This document shows positions 50,981-60,100 of a stretch of DNA of 64,000 bases, in pieces. Each line of letters opens with the position of its first letter. Position 1 is the first letter of the stretch. The stretch covers positions 186,001-250,000 of the forward strand of contig NZ_VCJO01000007.1 in assembly GCF_009712475.1 (NCBI RefSeq). The letters run 5' to 3'. Source of the DNA: Micromonospora sp. CP22. Its GTDB lineage: Bacteria > Actinomycetota > Actinomycetes > Mycobacteriales > Micromonosporaceae. Below the pieces are notes generated by a model. It had not been told where the DNA came from. It did no database searches and saw nothing but the letters and a program-made list of their open reading frames with translations. The position numbers were made by a program, and so were the translations under genes.

Positions 50981-51589
50981 TCAGCGGGTGACCGCGCGCA
51001 GTCGCCGCCGGGTGCCCAGCAGCACCAGGGCCGCCAGCAGCAGTCCGCCGACCATGGTCACCAGCAGCGGGCTCGCCCCGGCGGGAAGCAACCCGGCCAG
51101 CGTCCGCGACGCGGTGCCCACCGCCAGGTAGAGGCCGGTCCATCCGGCCGCACCGAGCGCCGCGAACCGGAGAAACCGCCGGTACGACATGTGCAGTCCA
51201 CCGGCGGCCAGCGGCAGCAGCGCGTTGAACACCGGCAGGAACGGAGCGATCAGCACCAGGCGACCGCCGTCGCGGCGCAGGATGGTCTCCGCCGTGATCC
51301 ACCGCGCCTCGCCGACCCACCTGCCGAAGCGGCTGTGCCGCAGCTGGTCACCCCAGCGCCGGCCGACCATGAAGCTCAACGACCAACCGGTGAGGCAGCC
51401 GGTGACGACGGCGACGAAGGTCGCGAGCCCGGTGGTGGGGGTGCCGACCGCCACGGCGGCGAGCACCGCCACGTCGCCGGGCACGAGCACCCCGAACAGC
51501 GGTACCGCGTCGAAGAGCATGACCACCCCGAGCACCGCCATCAACACGACCACGGGAAGCTCCCCGACCTGAGCCAACTGGTCCGCCAT
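50981..51589 (-). CDS. DedA-family membrane protein
   Basis: A 202-residue VTT/DedA protein with four to five hydrophobic segments. VPGDVAVLAAVAVG and FLPVFNALLPLAAGGLHM are family features near the re-entrant loops. DedA proteins move lipids across membranes. ATG 51589 was chosen because a -10-like TAGCGT ends seven bases upstream and the longer frame has no coding bias. Confidence 0.88.
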   Translation of the reverse strand: MADQLAQVGELPVVVLMAVLGVVMLFDAVPLFGVLVPGDVAVLAAVAVGTPTTGLATFVAVVTGCLTGWSLSFMVGRRWGDQLRHSRFGRWVGEARWITAETILRRDGGRLVLIAPFLPVFNALLPLAAGGLHMSYRRFLRFAALGAAGWTGLYLAVGTASRTLAGLLPAGASPLLVTMVGGLLLAALVLLGTRRRLRAVTR

Positions 51590-51596
51590 GGCTCGT

Positions 51597-51602
51597 ACGC
51601 TA
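51597..51602 (-). promoter_or_regulatory. -10-like box for leaderless dedA
   Basis: On the minus strand TAGCGT ends seven bases before ATG 51589. Confidence 0.4.
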
Positions 51603-51825
51603 GGACCTGCCCGCCACGGTGGACACCGGGTTTCCTCCCCATTCTCCCGGTGTGGTCCCTGCGGGTGATCCCTGATCCCGATCATCGCCTCGGGCGTCAT
51701 CCACCGCATCACCTGGGGCGCTTCGCCCGGCAAATCCACTATTCACCGGTTACTGTCGGGAAGATATTGGGCGATCACCGGCGCGCAAGCCGGGGCCGCC
51801 CGCATGGAACAGGGAGAGAGTAAGC

Positions 51826-52029
51826 ATGGCAACCGGCACCGTGAAGTGGTTCAACTCCGAAAAGGGCTTCGGCTTCATCGAGCAGGACGGCGGAGGGCCT
51901 GACGTCTTCGTCCACTACTCGGCCATCCAGTCCGGCGGTTACCGCGAGTTGACCGAGGGCCAGAAGGTCGAGTTCGACGTGACCCAGGGGCAGAAGGGGC
52001 CGCAGGCGGACAACGTCCGTCCGCTCTGA
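51826..52029 (+). CDS. Cold-shock protein
   Basis: A 67-residue CspA-type single-stranded nucleic-acid-binding protein; RNP1 is KGFGFI and RNP2 is VFVHY. The protein is complete and typical. A purine-rich GGGAGAG lies upstream. The leader (about 51700-51825) is AT-richer than average, with TTCACC and TATTGG 17 bp apart as a weak promoter guess. A strong hairpin follows. Confidence 0.97.
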   Translation: MATGTVKWFNSEKGFGFIEQDGGGPDVFVHYSAIQSGGYRELTEGQKVEFDVTQGQKGPQADNVRPL

Positions 52030-52063
52030 CCCGTACCGGTCCTGCGGGGATGACCACACGGCG

Positions 52064-52095
52064 ACGGGTGGCGGCCGGTATCGGCCGCCACCCGT
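52064..52095 (+). terminator. Terminator between csp and the M15-like gene
   Basis: A perfect 14-bp stem (52064-52077 with 52082-52095) with a 4-nt loop lies between two convergent genes and may serve both. Confidence 0.85.
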
Positions 52096-52099
52096 AGTC

Positions 52100-52996
52100 T
52101 CAGGCCGCCAGCCGCCGGCTCAGTTCGTCCACGACCTGCTCGGCCACGGTCGGCGGGATCGCTGCGGCGATCTCGGCCGGGCTGAGCCCGGCCAGTACGC
52201 CGGTGACGATCGCCTGCTCGTCGGTGAAGTCCCGGTTCATCAGCGACTCCACCGCACCCTGCAGCGCGGTGAGCTGGGCCCCGATGCTGCGCAGCGTCGG
52301 GTGCGAGACCTTGAAGTTCGGGTCCTTGTGGTCCTCACCCATGGCCATCCGGGTGTAGGTCTGCCCGACCGGGTTGCGGCCGTCCAGGACGGTGAGGTTG
52401 CGGTGGACGGTCTTGAGCCAGTTGTGCTCCTCGGGTGTCATGTCGTTGTCTCCCTCGTCGGAGTTGAGCAGTCCGATGGTGGTCAGGTAGCGACGGAACA
52501 GGGGCCGCTGGTCCCGGTTCGCCTTGATCGAGTCTCGGAAGAAGCTGAAATGGGTGTGCCACAGGTGGGATCGGTCGCCGGTGGTACGTCGGCCGAGCCG
52601 GTCCCACCGCCGGACCACCTTGCCGTCCGGGGAATAGATGATCTCGCGAATGTCGCGGGTGTCCTGGGTGTTGGCGACGCACTGCGCCACGCACCAGGTC
52701 GAGAAGCTGGACAGGTCGTGGGTACGGCCGCCGGAGCTGAGCCGGAACATCCCCACGTCCAGCGCGGCGGCGTCGAGGGTCAGTCCGTTGCGGTCGCGGG
52801 ACGACTCGACCACCGAGTAGTCGTTGGCGACGACCCGATCCGAACCACAGTGGTAGCCCCCTCGGTGGTTGGCGTCGCCGACGATGCCGACCTCGTTGGG
52901 TTCGAGGTCCTCGTCGCGGCTGCGCTTCGGATCACGGTTGAGATGTTCCAGCAGCAAACTACGGACGGCGAGAAGATTTGCCGGTGCCCGCGTCAT
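52100..52996 (-). CDS. Putative M15/hedgehog-type DD-peptidase-like protein
   Basis: A 298-residue protein. The segment GYHCGSDRV, LDAAALDVG and LWHTHFSFFRDS matches the His...Asp...His-x-His spacing of zinc DD-peptidases, so a peptidoglycan hydrolase-like fold is likely. The last ~110 residues are helical, with no known domain (SPAEIAAAIPPTVAEQVVDE). There is no signal peptide; similar proteins occur near phage-like or secretion loci, but no such genes flank this one. The function is inferred and the assignment moderate. Confidence 0.6.
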   Translation of the reverse strand: MTRAPANLLAVRSLLLEHLNRDPKRSRDEDLEPNEVGIVGDANHRGGYHCGSDRVVANDYSVVESSRDRNGLTLDAAALDVGMFRLSSGGRTHDLSSFSTWCVAQCVANTQDTRDIREIIYSPDGKVVRRWDRLGRRTTGDRSHLWHTHFSFFRDSIKANRDQRPLFRRYLTTIGLLNSDEGDNDMTPEEHNWLKTVHRNLTVLDGRNPVGQTYTRMAMGEDHKDPNFKVSHPTLRSIGAQLTALQGAVESLMNRDFTDEQAIVTGVLAGLSPAEIAAAIPPTVAEQVVDELSRRLAA

Positions 52997-53157
52997 GGAT
53001 CCCCCTTCACTTCTCGTTGGGGACCGGGCACGACAGTGACACCGCGTACGCGGTGGAGGGGTTCACCGGCAGGCCCGGCCATTGGGTGCACGGCGCCGGG
53101 CGTATCACCACGATAGCCTGAGCGACCGGCAAATGCCCAGCTCAGGGGCGCTTTGAA

Positions 53158-54861
53158 TCAGCTTGGAGAAGGCTGAGAGGCAGAGTGGACGATCGGCAGG
53201 ACCACTGCGGACGGATGATCAGGGTCGTGCATGATCTCCCGAAATCCACCACGGAGCGTGATGGCCTCGCCGAGTGGTTCGCCGGTGCCGGGGTTGCGTG
53301 CGTAGCGCGGGTGAGCGCCGCCGGAGATCTGCAACCGCAGGCGGTGGCCGGGGGCGAACCGGTGGGCGGTGGGCCACATCTCGACCGGCACCGCGACGGT
53401 GCCGGCACGGTCGGCGGGGAACCGCTGCGGGTCGATCCGGACCAGCCCGTCGCAGACGTTCCACGATCGGCCCCGCTCGTCCACGTCGCACAGTCGCACG
53501 AAGACGTCCAGGTACGTCAGCTCACTGCGCAGGTGGACCTCGGCGCGCACCGGCCCGACCGCCTCGACGGCGTCGGTCAACGGCTCGCTGGTCCAGGTCA
53601 ACACGTCCGGCCGGGCCTCGACCGGGCGGTTGTCGAACGGTCCGGCCCGCTGGGCCACCAGCAGTGGACCGCCGAGTGAGGGCGTCGGGTCGGCCGGGTC
53701 GTACCAGAATCCGTCCGGCGGCGACGGCACCGGCTCCGAGGTGCTCAGGGTGGCCCCCGGATGCAGGTACCACCGGACGGCGTCGGCGGGTGGCGGCCAG
53801 TCCGGCAGGTCACGCCATCCGCCACCGGCCCCACCGACGTGCACCCGCACGGGGGCCTCGCCCTGCGCGCCGGACGCCTCCGGGGCAGCCGCCACCCGCT
53901 CGGCGTCCGCCGGGTCGTCCCGGAGATGCGTGCCGAGCCAGCTCAGGCCCTCGCGCAGCGCGGCCACGAACAGCCCGGGACTGCCGTGCGTCCACGGCCC
54001 GATCACCAGGCGCGGACGCGCCCCGGTGGCCCGCAGCGCCTGGTAGTCGCGCAGTTGGGCGGGCAGGAAGATGTCGTGCCAACCACTGACCATCGCCACC
54101 GGGGCCTGCACCAGGTGCAGCCGGTCGTCGAAGACCCGACTGCGCCAGTAGTCGGCCTGCGGGGTGTGGTGCCGCAGCCACTCCTGGAAGAACGGCACGG
54201 TGACCCCGGTGGCGACCCGGTCGGCCTCGACCAGCGGAAGGTGGGACAGGGCGGCGGTGAGCCTCGGCTGGCCGCGCTTGAGTTCCCACTGGCGGGCCAG
54301 CCACGGCACGGTCTGCGCCTGCAACAGCTCGGCCCAGGTCAGCACCGTGTCCAGGGCGAACGACTCCCCCGCGTACGTGGAGTCACGGGTGGTCGAGGCG
54401 GTGGCGACCGCGACCATCGCCCGCAGCTGCGGGCCCGCGTCCGCCGCGAGCGCCCACTGCACGAATCCCTGGTAGCTGGCGCCGAACATGCCGAACACAC
54501 CGGTCCACCACGGCTGCCGACGCAGCCAGTCGAGCGTGTCCAGCCCGTCGTCGCGTTCGTGCACGAACGGCTCGAACCGGCCGGCCGAGCCGCCGGTGCC
54601 CCGGCAGGACTGGATGACCATGTGAAAGCCCTGCTCGGCGGCGACCCGGCCGAGCAGCCGCATCGGCCCGGACCGGCCGTACGGGGTGCGGATCAGCACG
54701 GTCGGCGCGGCGGGCAGGTCGGGCGCGTAGTGGTCGGTGCGCAGGATCACCCCGTCGCGTACCCGCAGCGCGATCTCCCGGTTGACGGTGACCCGTCGGG
54801 TCCGGGGCGGGGGCAGGCGCAGCGCGGCGGCGGCCGCCGCGGCCACCAGGCGATCAAGCAC
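53158..54861 (-). CDS. CocE/NonD-family alpha/beta hydrolase
   Basis: A 567-residue X-Pro dipeptidyl-peptidase/cocaine-esterase-type hydrolase. The nucleophile is in GASYQGFVQW, with SCRGTGGSAGRFEPF upstream. A C-terminal jelly-roll-like domain (FVRLCDVDERGRS) follows. The start is GTG 54861, three bases after the MarR stop, so the two are co-transcribed and MarR probably controls it. The natural ester or amide substrate is unknown. Confidence 0.9.
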   Translation of the reverse strand: MLDRLVAAAAAAALRLPPPRTRRVTVNREIALRVRDGVILRTDHYAPDLPAAPTVLIRTPYGRSGPMRLLGRVAAEQGFHMVIQSCRGTGGSAGRFEPFVHERDDGLDTLDWLRRQPWWTGVFGMFGASYQGFVQWALAADAGPQLRAMVAVATASTTRDSTYAGESFALDTVLTWAELLQAQTVPWLARQWELKRGQPRLTAALSHLPLVEADRVATGVTVPFFQEWLRHHTPQADYWRSRVFDDRLHLVQAPVAMVSGWHDIFLPAQLRDYQALRATGARPRLVIGPWTHGSPGLFVAALREGLSWLGTHLRDDPADAERVAAAPEASGAQGEAPVRVHVGGAGGGWRDLPDWPPPADAVRWYLHPGATLSTSEPVPSPPDGFWYDPADPTPSLGGPLLVAQRAGPFDNRPVEARPDVLTWTSEPLTDAVEAVGPVRAEVHLRSELTYLDVFVRLCDVDERGRSWNVCDGLVRIDPQRFPADRAGTVAVPVEMWPTAHRFAPGHRLRLQISGGAHPRYARNPGTGEPLGEAITLRGGFREIMHDPDHPSAVVLPIVHSASQPSPS

Positions 54862-54864
54862 CGT

Positions 54865-55392
54865 TCACTCCGCCCGCCGTCGGTGCGGCTCGCGGGTGGC
54901 CCGAACCTCGTCCCGGTGCTCCCGCATCGAGGCGCCCATCGCCGTGATGAACCGGTAGACCACCTCCAGCTCGTCGTCGCGGAAGTCGGCCATCACCCGG
55001 TCGGTCCGCTCACCCAGCGGCCGGAAGAAGCTTATGGCCAGCTCAGCGCCCTGCTGGGCGTAGTGCAGCAGCACCTTGCGCCGGTCTGTGGTGTCCCGGT
55101 CCCGGCGCAGGTGCCCGGCGCGTTCGAGCCGGTCGATCAGGGCGGTGACCGAGCCGGAGGAGAGACCGAGGTGCTCGCCGAGCCGGCCCGGCGTGATCGG
55201 GTCGCCCAGCAACTCGGCGTCCATCACAGCTATCAACGCCTGCAGGTCGGTGGCGTTGAGGCCGTGCCGGCTGGCGAAGGCGTGCCCGACGTGCTGGGCG
55301 TCCACGCCGTACCGCCGCAGCTCGGCCATGATCTCGGCGATCAACACTTCCCGGCGCGTGTCGCGCCGACGGTACATCCCGTGAGCTGCCAC
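54865..55392 (-). CDS. MarR-family transcriptional regulator
   Basis: A regulator of about 175 residues with a winged helix (LGEHLGLSSGSVTALIDRLE, about 75-94) and wing residues DRRKVLLHY. The start is GTG 55392, with GGAGG about ten bases upstream; ATG 55377 is also possible. It diverges from an MMPL exporter across a gap rich in repeats, which suggests it represses both its own operon and the exporter. Confidence 0.9.
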   Translation of the reverse strand: MAAHGMYRRRDTRREVLIAEIMAELRRYGVDAQHVGHAFASRHGLNATDLQALIAVMDAELLGDPITPGRLGEHLGLSSGSVTALIDRLERAGHLRRDRDTTDRRKVLLHYAQQGAELAISFFRPLGERTDRVMADFRDDELEVVYRFITAMGASMREHRDEVRATREPHRRRAE

Positions 55393-55447
55393 GTCCCGTC
55401 GCTTCCTCCCGAGGTCCCGGGTTCGCAGCATAACCCGAATGAGACCC

Positions 55448-55480
55448 TTGTCTCGACAGACAATATTCTCGACAGTCGAG
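55448..55480. promoter_or_regulatory. Candidate MarR operators
   Basis: TTGTCT-CGAC-AGACAA (55448-55463) and CTCGAC-A-GTCGAG (55468-55480) are adjacent inverted repeats. The nonamer TCTCGACAG occurs directly repeated at 55451-55459 and 55467-55475 with a 16-bp period. TTGACTGTC near 55514 may be a third site. All lie between the divergent MarR and MMPL genes. Confidence 0.65.
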
Positions 55481-55547
55481 CTGTTGCAGCATATCACTTG
55501 ATGGGTAAGAATCTTGACTGTCTAGATGATTTCGCCTGGGGGTCTTG

Positions 55548-57626
55548 ATGTCCGTGTTCACCCGCGTGGCGGGCGGTCGCCTGAACGCCTGGCTCACCAT
55601 ACTCGCGGCGATCGCCGTGAGCGCGGTCGTGTTCTGGCTACCCGTTCCCGACAACCCGGACCCCGTCTCCGCCACCGGTCTGTCCGACCGCTGGCAGTCG
55701 ACCCAGGTCGAGCTGCTCCAGGACGAACTGCCAGCCAGCGACGTCCAGCCGGCCATCGTGGTGGTCACCCGCGACGACGGCGCGCCACTGACCGACGGCG
55801 ACCGCACCGCCATCACCACCGGCACCCAGAGCCTCACCGACTACGCCGTCGGCGGTCAGGTCGCGCCACCGCAGCTGTCCCCCGACGGCACCGTGGCCCT
55901 GGTCGTCGTGCCGCTGGACACCAAGGGCGGCCAGGAGGCGGTCACCACCACCATCACCGACGTACGCGAGGCGCTGACCGCCCTACCGGCGGAGTTGACC
56001 GTCGAGGTGACCGGCGCGCCGGCCTTCACCGCCGACCTCACCAAGGTCTTCGAGGGCGCTGACGTCACCCTGCTCGCCTTCACCGCCGCGGTCGTCGCAC
56101 TGCTGCTGCTCGTGACCTACCGCAGCCCGCTGCTGTGGATGGTGCCCCTGGCCGTCGTGGCCACCACCGAACAGGTCGCCCTACGGGCCCTCGAAGCGGT
56201 CATCCCCGCCGTCGGCATCTACTACGCCGGTGGTGCCGTCAGCGGCATCGCCAGCGTCCTCGTCTTCGGCGCCGCCACCAACTACGCCCTGCTGCTGATC
56301 GCCCGTTACCGGGAGGAACTGCGCCGCGAGGAGGACCGGTTCGCCGCCATGCGCGCCGCGCTGCGCCGCACCGCCGAACCGATCCTCGCCAGCGGCACCA
56401 CCGTCATGCTCGGCGTGCTCACCCTGCTGCTCAGCGAGCGGGAACTCAACCGGGCTCTCGCCGTGGCCTGCGCCATCGGCATCCTCCTCGCGATGGCCTC
56501 GGCACTGCTCGTCCTACCCGCCGCGCTGGTGCTGCTCGGACGCGGCCTGTTCTGGCCGTTCGTACCGCACGTCGGCAGCAAGGGCCGGGAAGGCCGGATC
56601 TGGGGACGGCTCGGCTCCGCCGTGATCCGCCGCCCGGTGCCGGTCGCGGCCCTGGCCACCCTGCTGCTGGTCGCGCTCGCCCTGGGCGGCCTCGGCCTGC
56701 GGACCGGGCTGTCGGAGAGCGAGCAGTTCCGGGTACAGCCGGAGGCAGTCGCCGGGGCCGAGACCCTCGCCCGCGCCTTCCCCGCCGGCACCACCCAACC
56801 GGTCGCGGTGATGACCCGACCCGACGCCGTGGAAGCGGTCACCGCCGCCGCCACCGAGGTGCCCGGGGTCGCCTCCGCCCGCCCCGGCCCCGCCGGTCCC
56901 ACCGTCGCGCAGGTCGATGTCGTGTTCGACGCCGAGCCCGGCACCACCGCGTCCGGTCGGACGTTGGAGGCCCTACGGGACGCGGTCGCGGCCGTACCCG
57001 ACTCCGCGCCACCGGCCCCGGCAGGCGGCGAGGCCCCGACCGGCGCCGTCGTCGGCGGCCCCACCGCCGGCACGTACGACGCCGCGGCGGCCGACGCCAA
57101 GGACCTACGCCTCATCCTGCCGCTGATCCTGCTGCTGGTCGGCGCGGTCCTGGTCCTGCTGCTGCGCGGCCTGCTCGCCCCGGTGCTGCTGGTGGTCACC
57201 GTGGTCGCGTCGTACTTCGCCAGCCTCGGCGCCGCCTGGCTGCTCTTCGACTACGTGCTGGACTTCCCCGCACTGGACACCACCGTCCCGCTGCTCGCCT
57301 TCGTGTTCCTGGTGGCGCTCGGCGTGGACTACAACATCTTCCTGGTCACCCGGGCCAGGGAGGACGCCCGCACCGCCAGCACCCGCCAGGGCATGCTCTC
57401 CGCCCTACGGGTCACCGGCGGCGTCATCACCAGTGCCGGCATCCTGCTGGCCGCCGTCTTCGCCGTCCTCGGCGTACTGCCGCTGATCACCCTCACCCAG
57501 ATCGGGATCATCGTCTGCATCGGCGTGCTGCTGGACACCCTGCTGGTCCGCACGGTCGTCGTTCCCGCCCTGGCGTTCCTGCTCGGCGAACGCTTCTGGT
57601 GGCCCGCCCGGGTCACCGCCGACTAG
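55548..57626 (+). CDS. MMPL/RND-family exporter
   Basis: A 692-residue membrane transporter of the MMPL type, with about twelve helices and two extracytoplasmic domains. The proton-relay motif usually GxxTDY reads GAATNYALLLIARYREEL in the first half; the second half keeps GVDYNIFLVTRARED. ATG 55548 follows GGGGG by five bases. It probably exports a lipid or drug under MarR control; a strong terminator follows. Confidence 0.9.
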   Translation: MSVFTRVAGGRLNAWLTILAAIAVSAVVFWLPVPDNPDPVSATGLSDRWQSTQVELLQDELPASDVQPAIVVVTRDDGAPLTDGDRTAITTGTQSLTDYAVGGQVAPPQLSPDGTVALVVVPLDTKGGQEAVTTTITDVREALTALPAELTVEVTGAPAFTADLTKVFEGADVTLLAFTAAVVALLLLVTYRSPLLWMVPLAVVATTEQVALRALEAVIPAVGIYYAGGAVSGIASVLVFGAATNYALLLIARYREELRREEDRFAAMRAALRRTAEPILASGTTVMLGVLTLLLSERELNRALAVACAIGILLAMASALLVLPAALVLLGRGLFWPFVPHVGSKGREGRIWGRLGSAVIRRPVPVAALATLLLVALALGGLGLRTGLSESEQFRVQPEAVAGAETLARAFPAGTTQPVAVMTRPDAVEAVTAAATEVPGVASARPGPAGPTVAQVDVVFDAEPGTTASGRTLEALRDAVAAVPDSAPPAPAGGEAPTGAVVGGPTAGTYDAAAADAKDLRLILPLILLLVGAVLVLLLRGLLAPVLLVVTVVASYFASLGAAWLLFDYVLDFPALDTTVPLLAFVFLVALGVDYNIFLVTRAREDARTASTRQGMLSALRVTGGVITSAGILLAAVFAVLGVLPLITLTQIGIIVCIGVLLDTLLVRTVVVPALAFLLGERFWWPARVTAD

Positions 57627-57635
57627 CGCAGCGTT

Positions 57636-57671
57636 CGACGACCCCCGGCCCGCGCGGGCCGGGGGTCGTCG
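57636..57671 (+). terminator. Very strong terminator after the MMPL gene
   Basis: A perfect 17-bp stem (57636-57652 with 57655-57671) starts nine bases after the stop and is followed by GGTTTC. Confidence 0.9.
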
Positions 57672-57681
57672 GGTTTCAGCC

Positions 57682-57760
57682 AGGGCCTGTGTCAAAGTCC
57701 TCGGTCGAGCCGAGGCGGAGCCAGCCGGCGGCCGGCAAGGCGGAGATCGGCACAGGCCCT
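57682..57760. repeat. 79-bp MITE-like element with 10-bp terminal inverted repeats
   Basis: AGGGCCTGTG (57682-57691) and CACAGGCCCT (57751-57760) are perfect terminal inverted repeats around a foldable core with an internal CCTCGG/CCGAGG stem (57699-57715). There is no open frame and no clear target duplication. Its right edge runs into the stop codon of the convergent transglycosylase gene (57759-57761). Confidence 0.65.
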
Positions 57761-58661
57761 AAAACCCCAGGCAGACGCACTCTGTCATCAACGCGCGGAC
57801 GTTGCGCACGTAGCTCGGGTTCGGGACGGTCAACGGCTGTCCCTCCCTGGCCACGGCGCCGTGGCCGTAGTTGTACGCGGCGATGACCGCGTTCAACAGG
57901 CACGAGTTCAGCTCGGAGGTGCACAGGTCGGCGTCGAGCCGATAGTCGGCGTCGAAGTACATGTCGCCGATGTACTTCGTCAACCAGGCCAGGTACGTCC
58001 CGCCGAGGTAGGCGTTGTCCCGGTAGTCCCGCACGTCGTAGCTCTGCCCGAAGCGCTGGTTCATCCAGGTCGCGGTGTCCGGCATCACCTGCATCAGGCC
58101 GATGCCACCGTCGCAGGCCACGATGTTGGACTGCCAACCGCTCTCCTGCCACGCCGTCGCCATGATCAGATCCGACGGGATGCGGATGTCCGGTGCCGAC
58201 GTCGGCCAGTACGTCCGCCCGGCCGCCTCGGTCAGCGCCGCCTTCGCCTGGGCACGGCTGGCCTGATCGCCCTCGTAGCTGGGCTCGCAACCGGTGGGCG
58301 CCGGCTTCGGCGGGGCGGGCGGGACCTTCGTCTCCGTCGGCGGCTTCGGCACCGCCCGGGGAGCGGTGGCCTTGGCCCGTTTGGGCTTCGGGCTCCGTGT
58401 CGTCGGCGACGGCGACGGCGAACGGCTGGCACTGGCGGAGGGCTTCGGCGCGGCCCCCATCGCCTCCACCGCCGACGGCGTCGGCGACGCCTCCTCCGGC
58501 ACCGCCCCATCGGGTTCGGTCGACTCGCCCGACACCTGCTCCGGCAGGGCGACCGGGGCCGGCACCTCCGCAGGAGTGTCCACCGTGGCACATCCACCAC
58601 CGGTCAGCAGCAGCGTCGCGGCGACCACCGCGACACCCCACCGTGTGACGCGGCGACCCAT
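57759..58661 (-). CDS. Lytic transglycosylase (SLT-fold) lipoprotein
   Basis: A 300-residue exported muralytic protein. The N-terminal signal ends in the lipobox LTGGGC; a long Pro/Ser/Lys-rich wall-spanning linker follows to about residue 130. The catalytic domain has WQESGWQSN with the active glutamate, then GGIGLMQVMPDT and NAYLGGTYLAWL. It cleaves peptidoglycan glycan strands. ATG 58661 has GGAGGGAG five bases upstream. The stop is formed at the edge of the MITE-like element. Confidence 0.92.
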   Translation of the reverse strand: MGRRVTRWGVAVVAATLLLTGGGCATVDTPAEVPAPVALPEQVSGESTEPDGAVPEEASPTPSAVEAMGAAPKPSASASRSPSPSPTTRSPKPKRAKATAPRAVPKPPTETKVPPAPPKPAPTGCEPSYEGDQASRAQAKAALTEAAGRTYWPTSAPDIRIPSDLIMATAWQESGWQSNIVACDGGIGLMQVMPDTATWMNQRFGQSYDVRDYRDNAYLGGTYLAWLTKYIGDMYFDADYRLDADLCTSELNSCLLNAVIAAYNYGHGAVAREGQPLTVPNPSYVRNVRALMTECVCLGF

Positions 58662-58747
58662 GTCGACTCCCTCCAGCCTGACCAACCCCGCCGCACACTA
58701 ACAGTCACCCGCCGTCGCTTGTGGCCCCGCGACCGCGCCACCGGCCG

Positions 58748-60100
58748 CTACCGGGCTGCGGATCCCCCACCGGCCACCGCGCGGTCCCGGGTCGCCCAGG
58801 CGACCATGAACACCGCCGTCCAGGCGGCACCGAGCAGCACCGCGCCCACGGTGCCACTGGCCGTGCTCAGCCCCAGATACAGCCTGGCCCCACCGATGGT
58901 GACCACGCCCGCCGTCGCCACAGTCCACGCGGCCACCGCCACCGGCCAGCGGGCACCCCGGGACAACAGCCACGCCAACGTGCACAGGCTCGCCGTCACC
59001 ACCACGTTCTGGGTGGAGAACAGCACCACCCGCCCGCCGTCGGCCAGGTCCGCCACCGCCGCCAACACCACCAGCGGCACGAACGCACCGACCGTGCCCA
59101 CCACGCTGAGCAGGTCCGCCCGCCACGGCCGGTGCCGCCAGGCCTGCACCAGCGCCACCACCGCCACCATCACGATCAGCGACGAGCCACGCAGCACCGA
59201 CACCGCCGCCTGGGTCGCCTCCACCACGTCGGGCGTGCGACGGGCCGCGAACCAGTTCGCGATCACCCCGTCGACCAGGGCCAATCCGCTGTGCCGGACC
59301 ACCGCCCGCAGGGTCCAGGCGATCACCAGCGCCACCGCGAACAGCAGCACCACCCCGGCCGCCAGGTTCGCCAGCAACGCCCACGCCGGTCCGAGACGCA
59401 GACTCAACAGGAAGAAGAGCAGCCCGTAGCGGGCCGACAACCACCGCATCGGCGGCAACCGGGCCGCCCGGGTCAGCAGCGCCCGCGCCGGATCGGGGTT
59501 GCGGCCCAGCCACCGCCCGGCCAACACCACCGCGACCAGCGCGGCCAGCAACACCAGCACCGCGCCGGTGGCCTGGCCGAGCAGCCGGGAGACCGTCTCG
59601 TAGGACTCCCCCGCCAGATGCCCGACCAGCACCGAGGCCCCCACCCAGGTGGTCACCCCGACCAGGTTCCACGGCGCGAACCGGCGGTACCGCATCCCGG
59701 CCGCGCCGGCCAACCGGGGCACCAGGGTACGAGCGAACGCCACCCAGCGGGCGGTCAGCACACCCCGCCCACCCATCCGGTCGAGCATCGCGTCGGCGCG
59801 GGCCCACCGCTGCGGCCCCACCCACGCACCCCACCTGCCGGCCCGCAACCGGGGGCCGTAGCGCCGACCGGCGCGGAACGCCTGCGCGTCCCCCAGCGCG
59901 GCAGCAGCGATCATCACCAGCAACGCCGGACCGAGCCGCAACGTGCCGGTGTACGTGAGGAAGCCCACCAACAGCAGGGTCGCCTCGCCCGGCGCGACCA
60001 GACCGATGATCAGCCCGGTCTCGGCGGCCACGACCGACGCCGCGATCACGTAGATCAGCCACGGCGGCAGGCTCTGCATCGAGCTGAGCAGATCGTGCAC
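58748..60100 (-). CDS. DedA-PAP2 fusion with degenerate PAP2 catalytic motifs
   Basis: A 450-residue membrane protein: an N-terminal DedA/VTT domain (about 1-200, with LVAPGEATLLLVGFL) fused to a C-terminal PAP2-like multi-helix domain. Active PAP2 enzymes have PSGH and SRxxxxxHxxxD; here the matching sites read FSTQNVVVTAS and ARLYLGLSTASG (405-416), lacking both catalytic histidines and the aspartate. The domain is probably not a phosphatase, though it may still bind lipid. It diverges from typA. Confidence 0.85.
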   Translation of the reverse strand: MHDLLSSMQSLPPWLIYVIAASVVAAETGLIIGLVAPGEATLLLVGFLTYTGTLRLGPALLVMIAAAALGDAQAFRAGRRYGPRLRAGRWGAWVGPQRWARADAMLDRMGGRGVLTARWVAFARTLVPRLAGAAGMRYRRFAPWNLVGVTTWVGASVLVGHLAGESYETVSRLLGQATGAVLVLLAALVAVVLAGRWLGRNPDPARALLTRAARLPPMRWLSARYGLLFFLLSLRLGPAWALLANLAAGVVLLFAVALVIAWTLRAVVRHSGLALVDGVIANWFAARRTPDVVEATQAAVSVLRGSSLIVMVAVVALVQAWRHRPWRADLLSVVGTVGAFVPLVVLAAVADLADGGRVVLFSTQNVVVTASLCTLAWLLSRGARWPVAVAAWTVATAGVVTIGGARLYLGLSTASGTVGAVLLGAAWTAVFMVAWATRDRAVAGGGSAAR

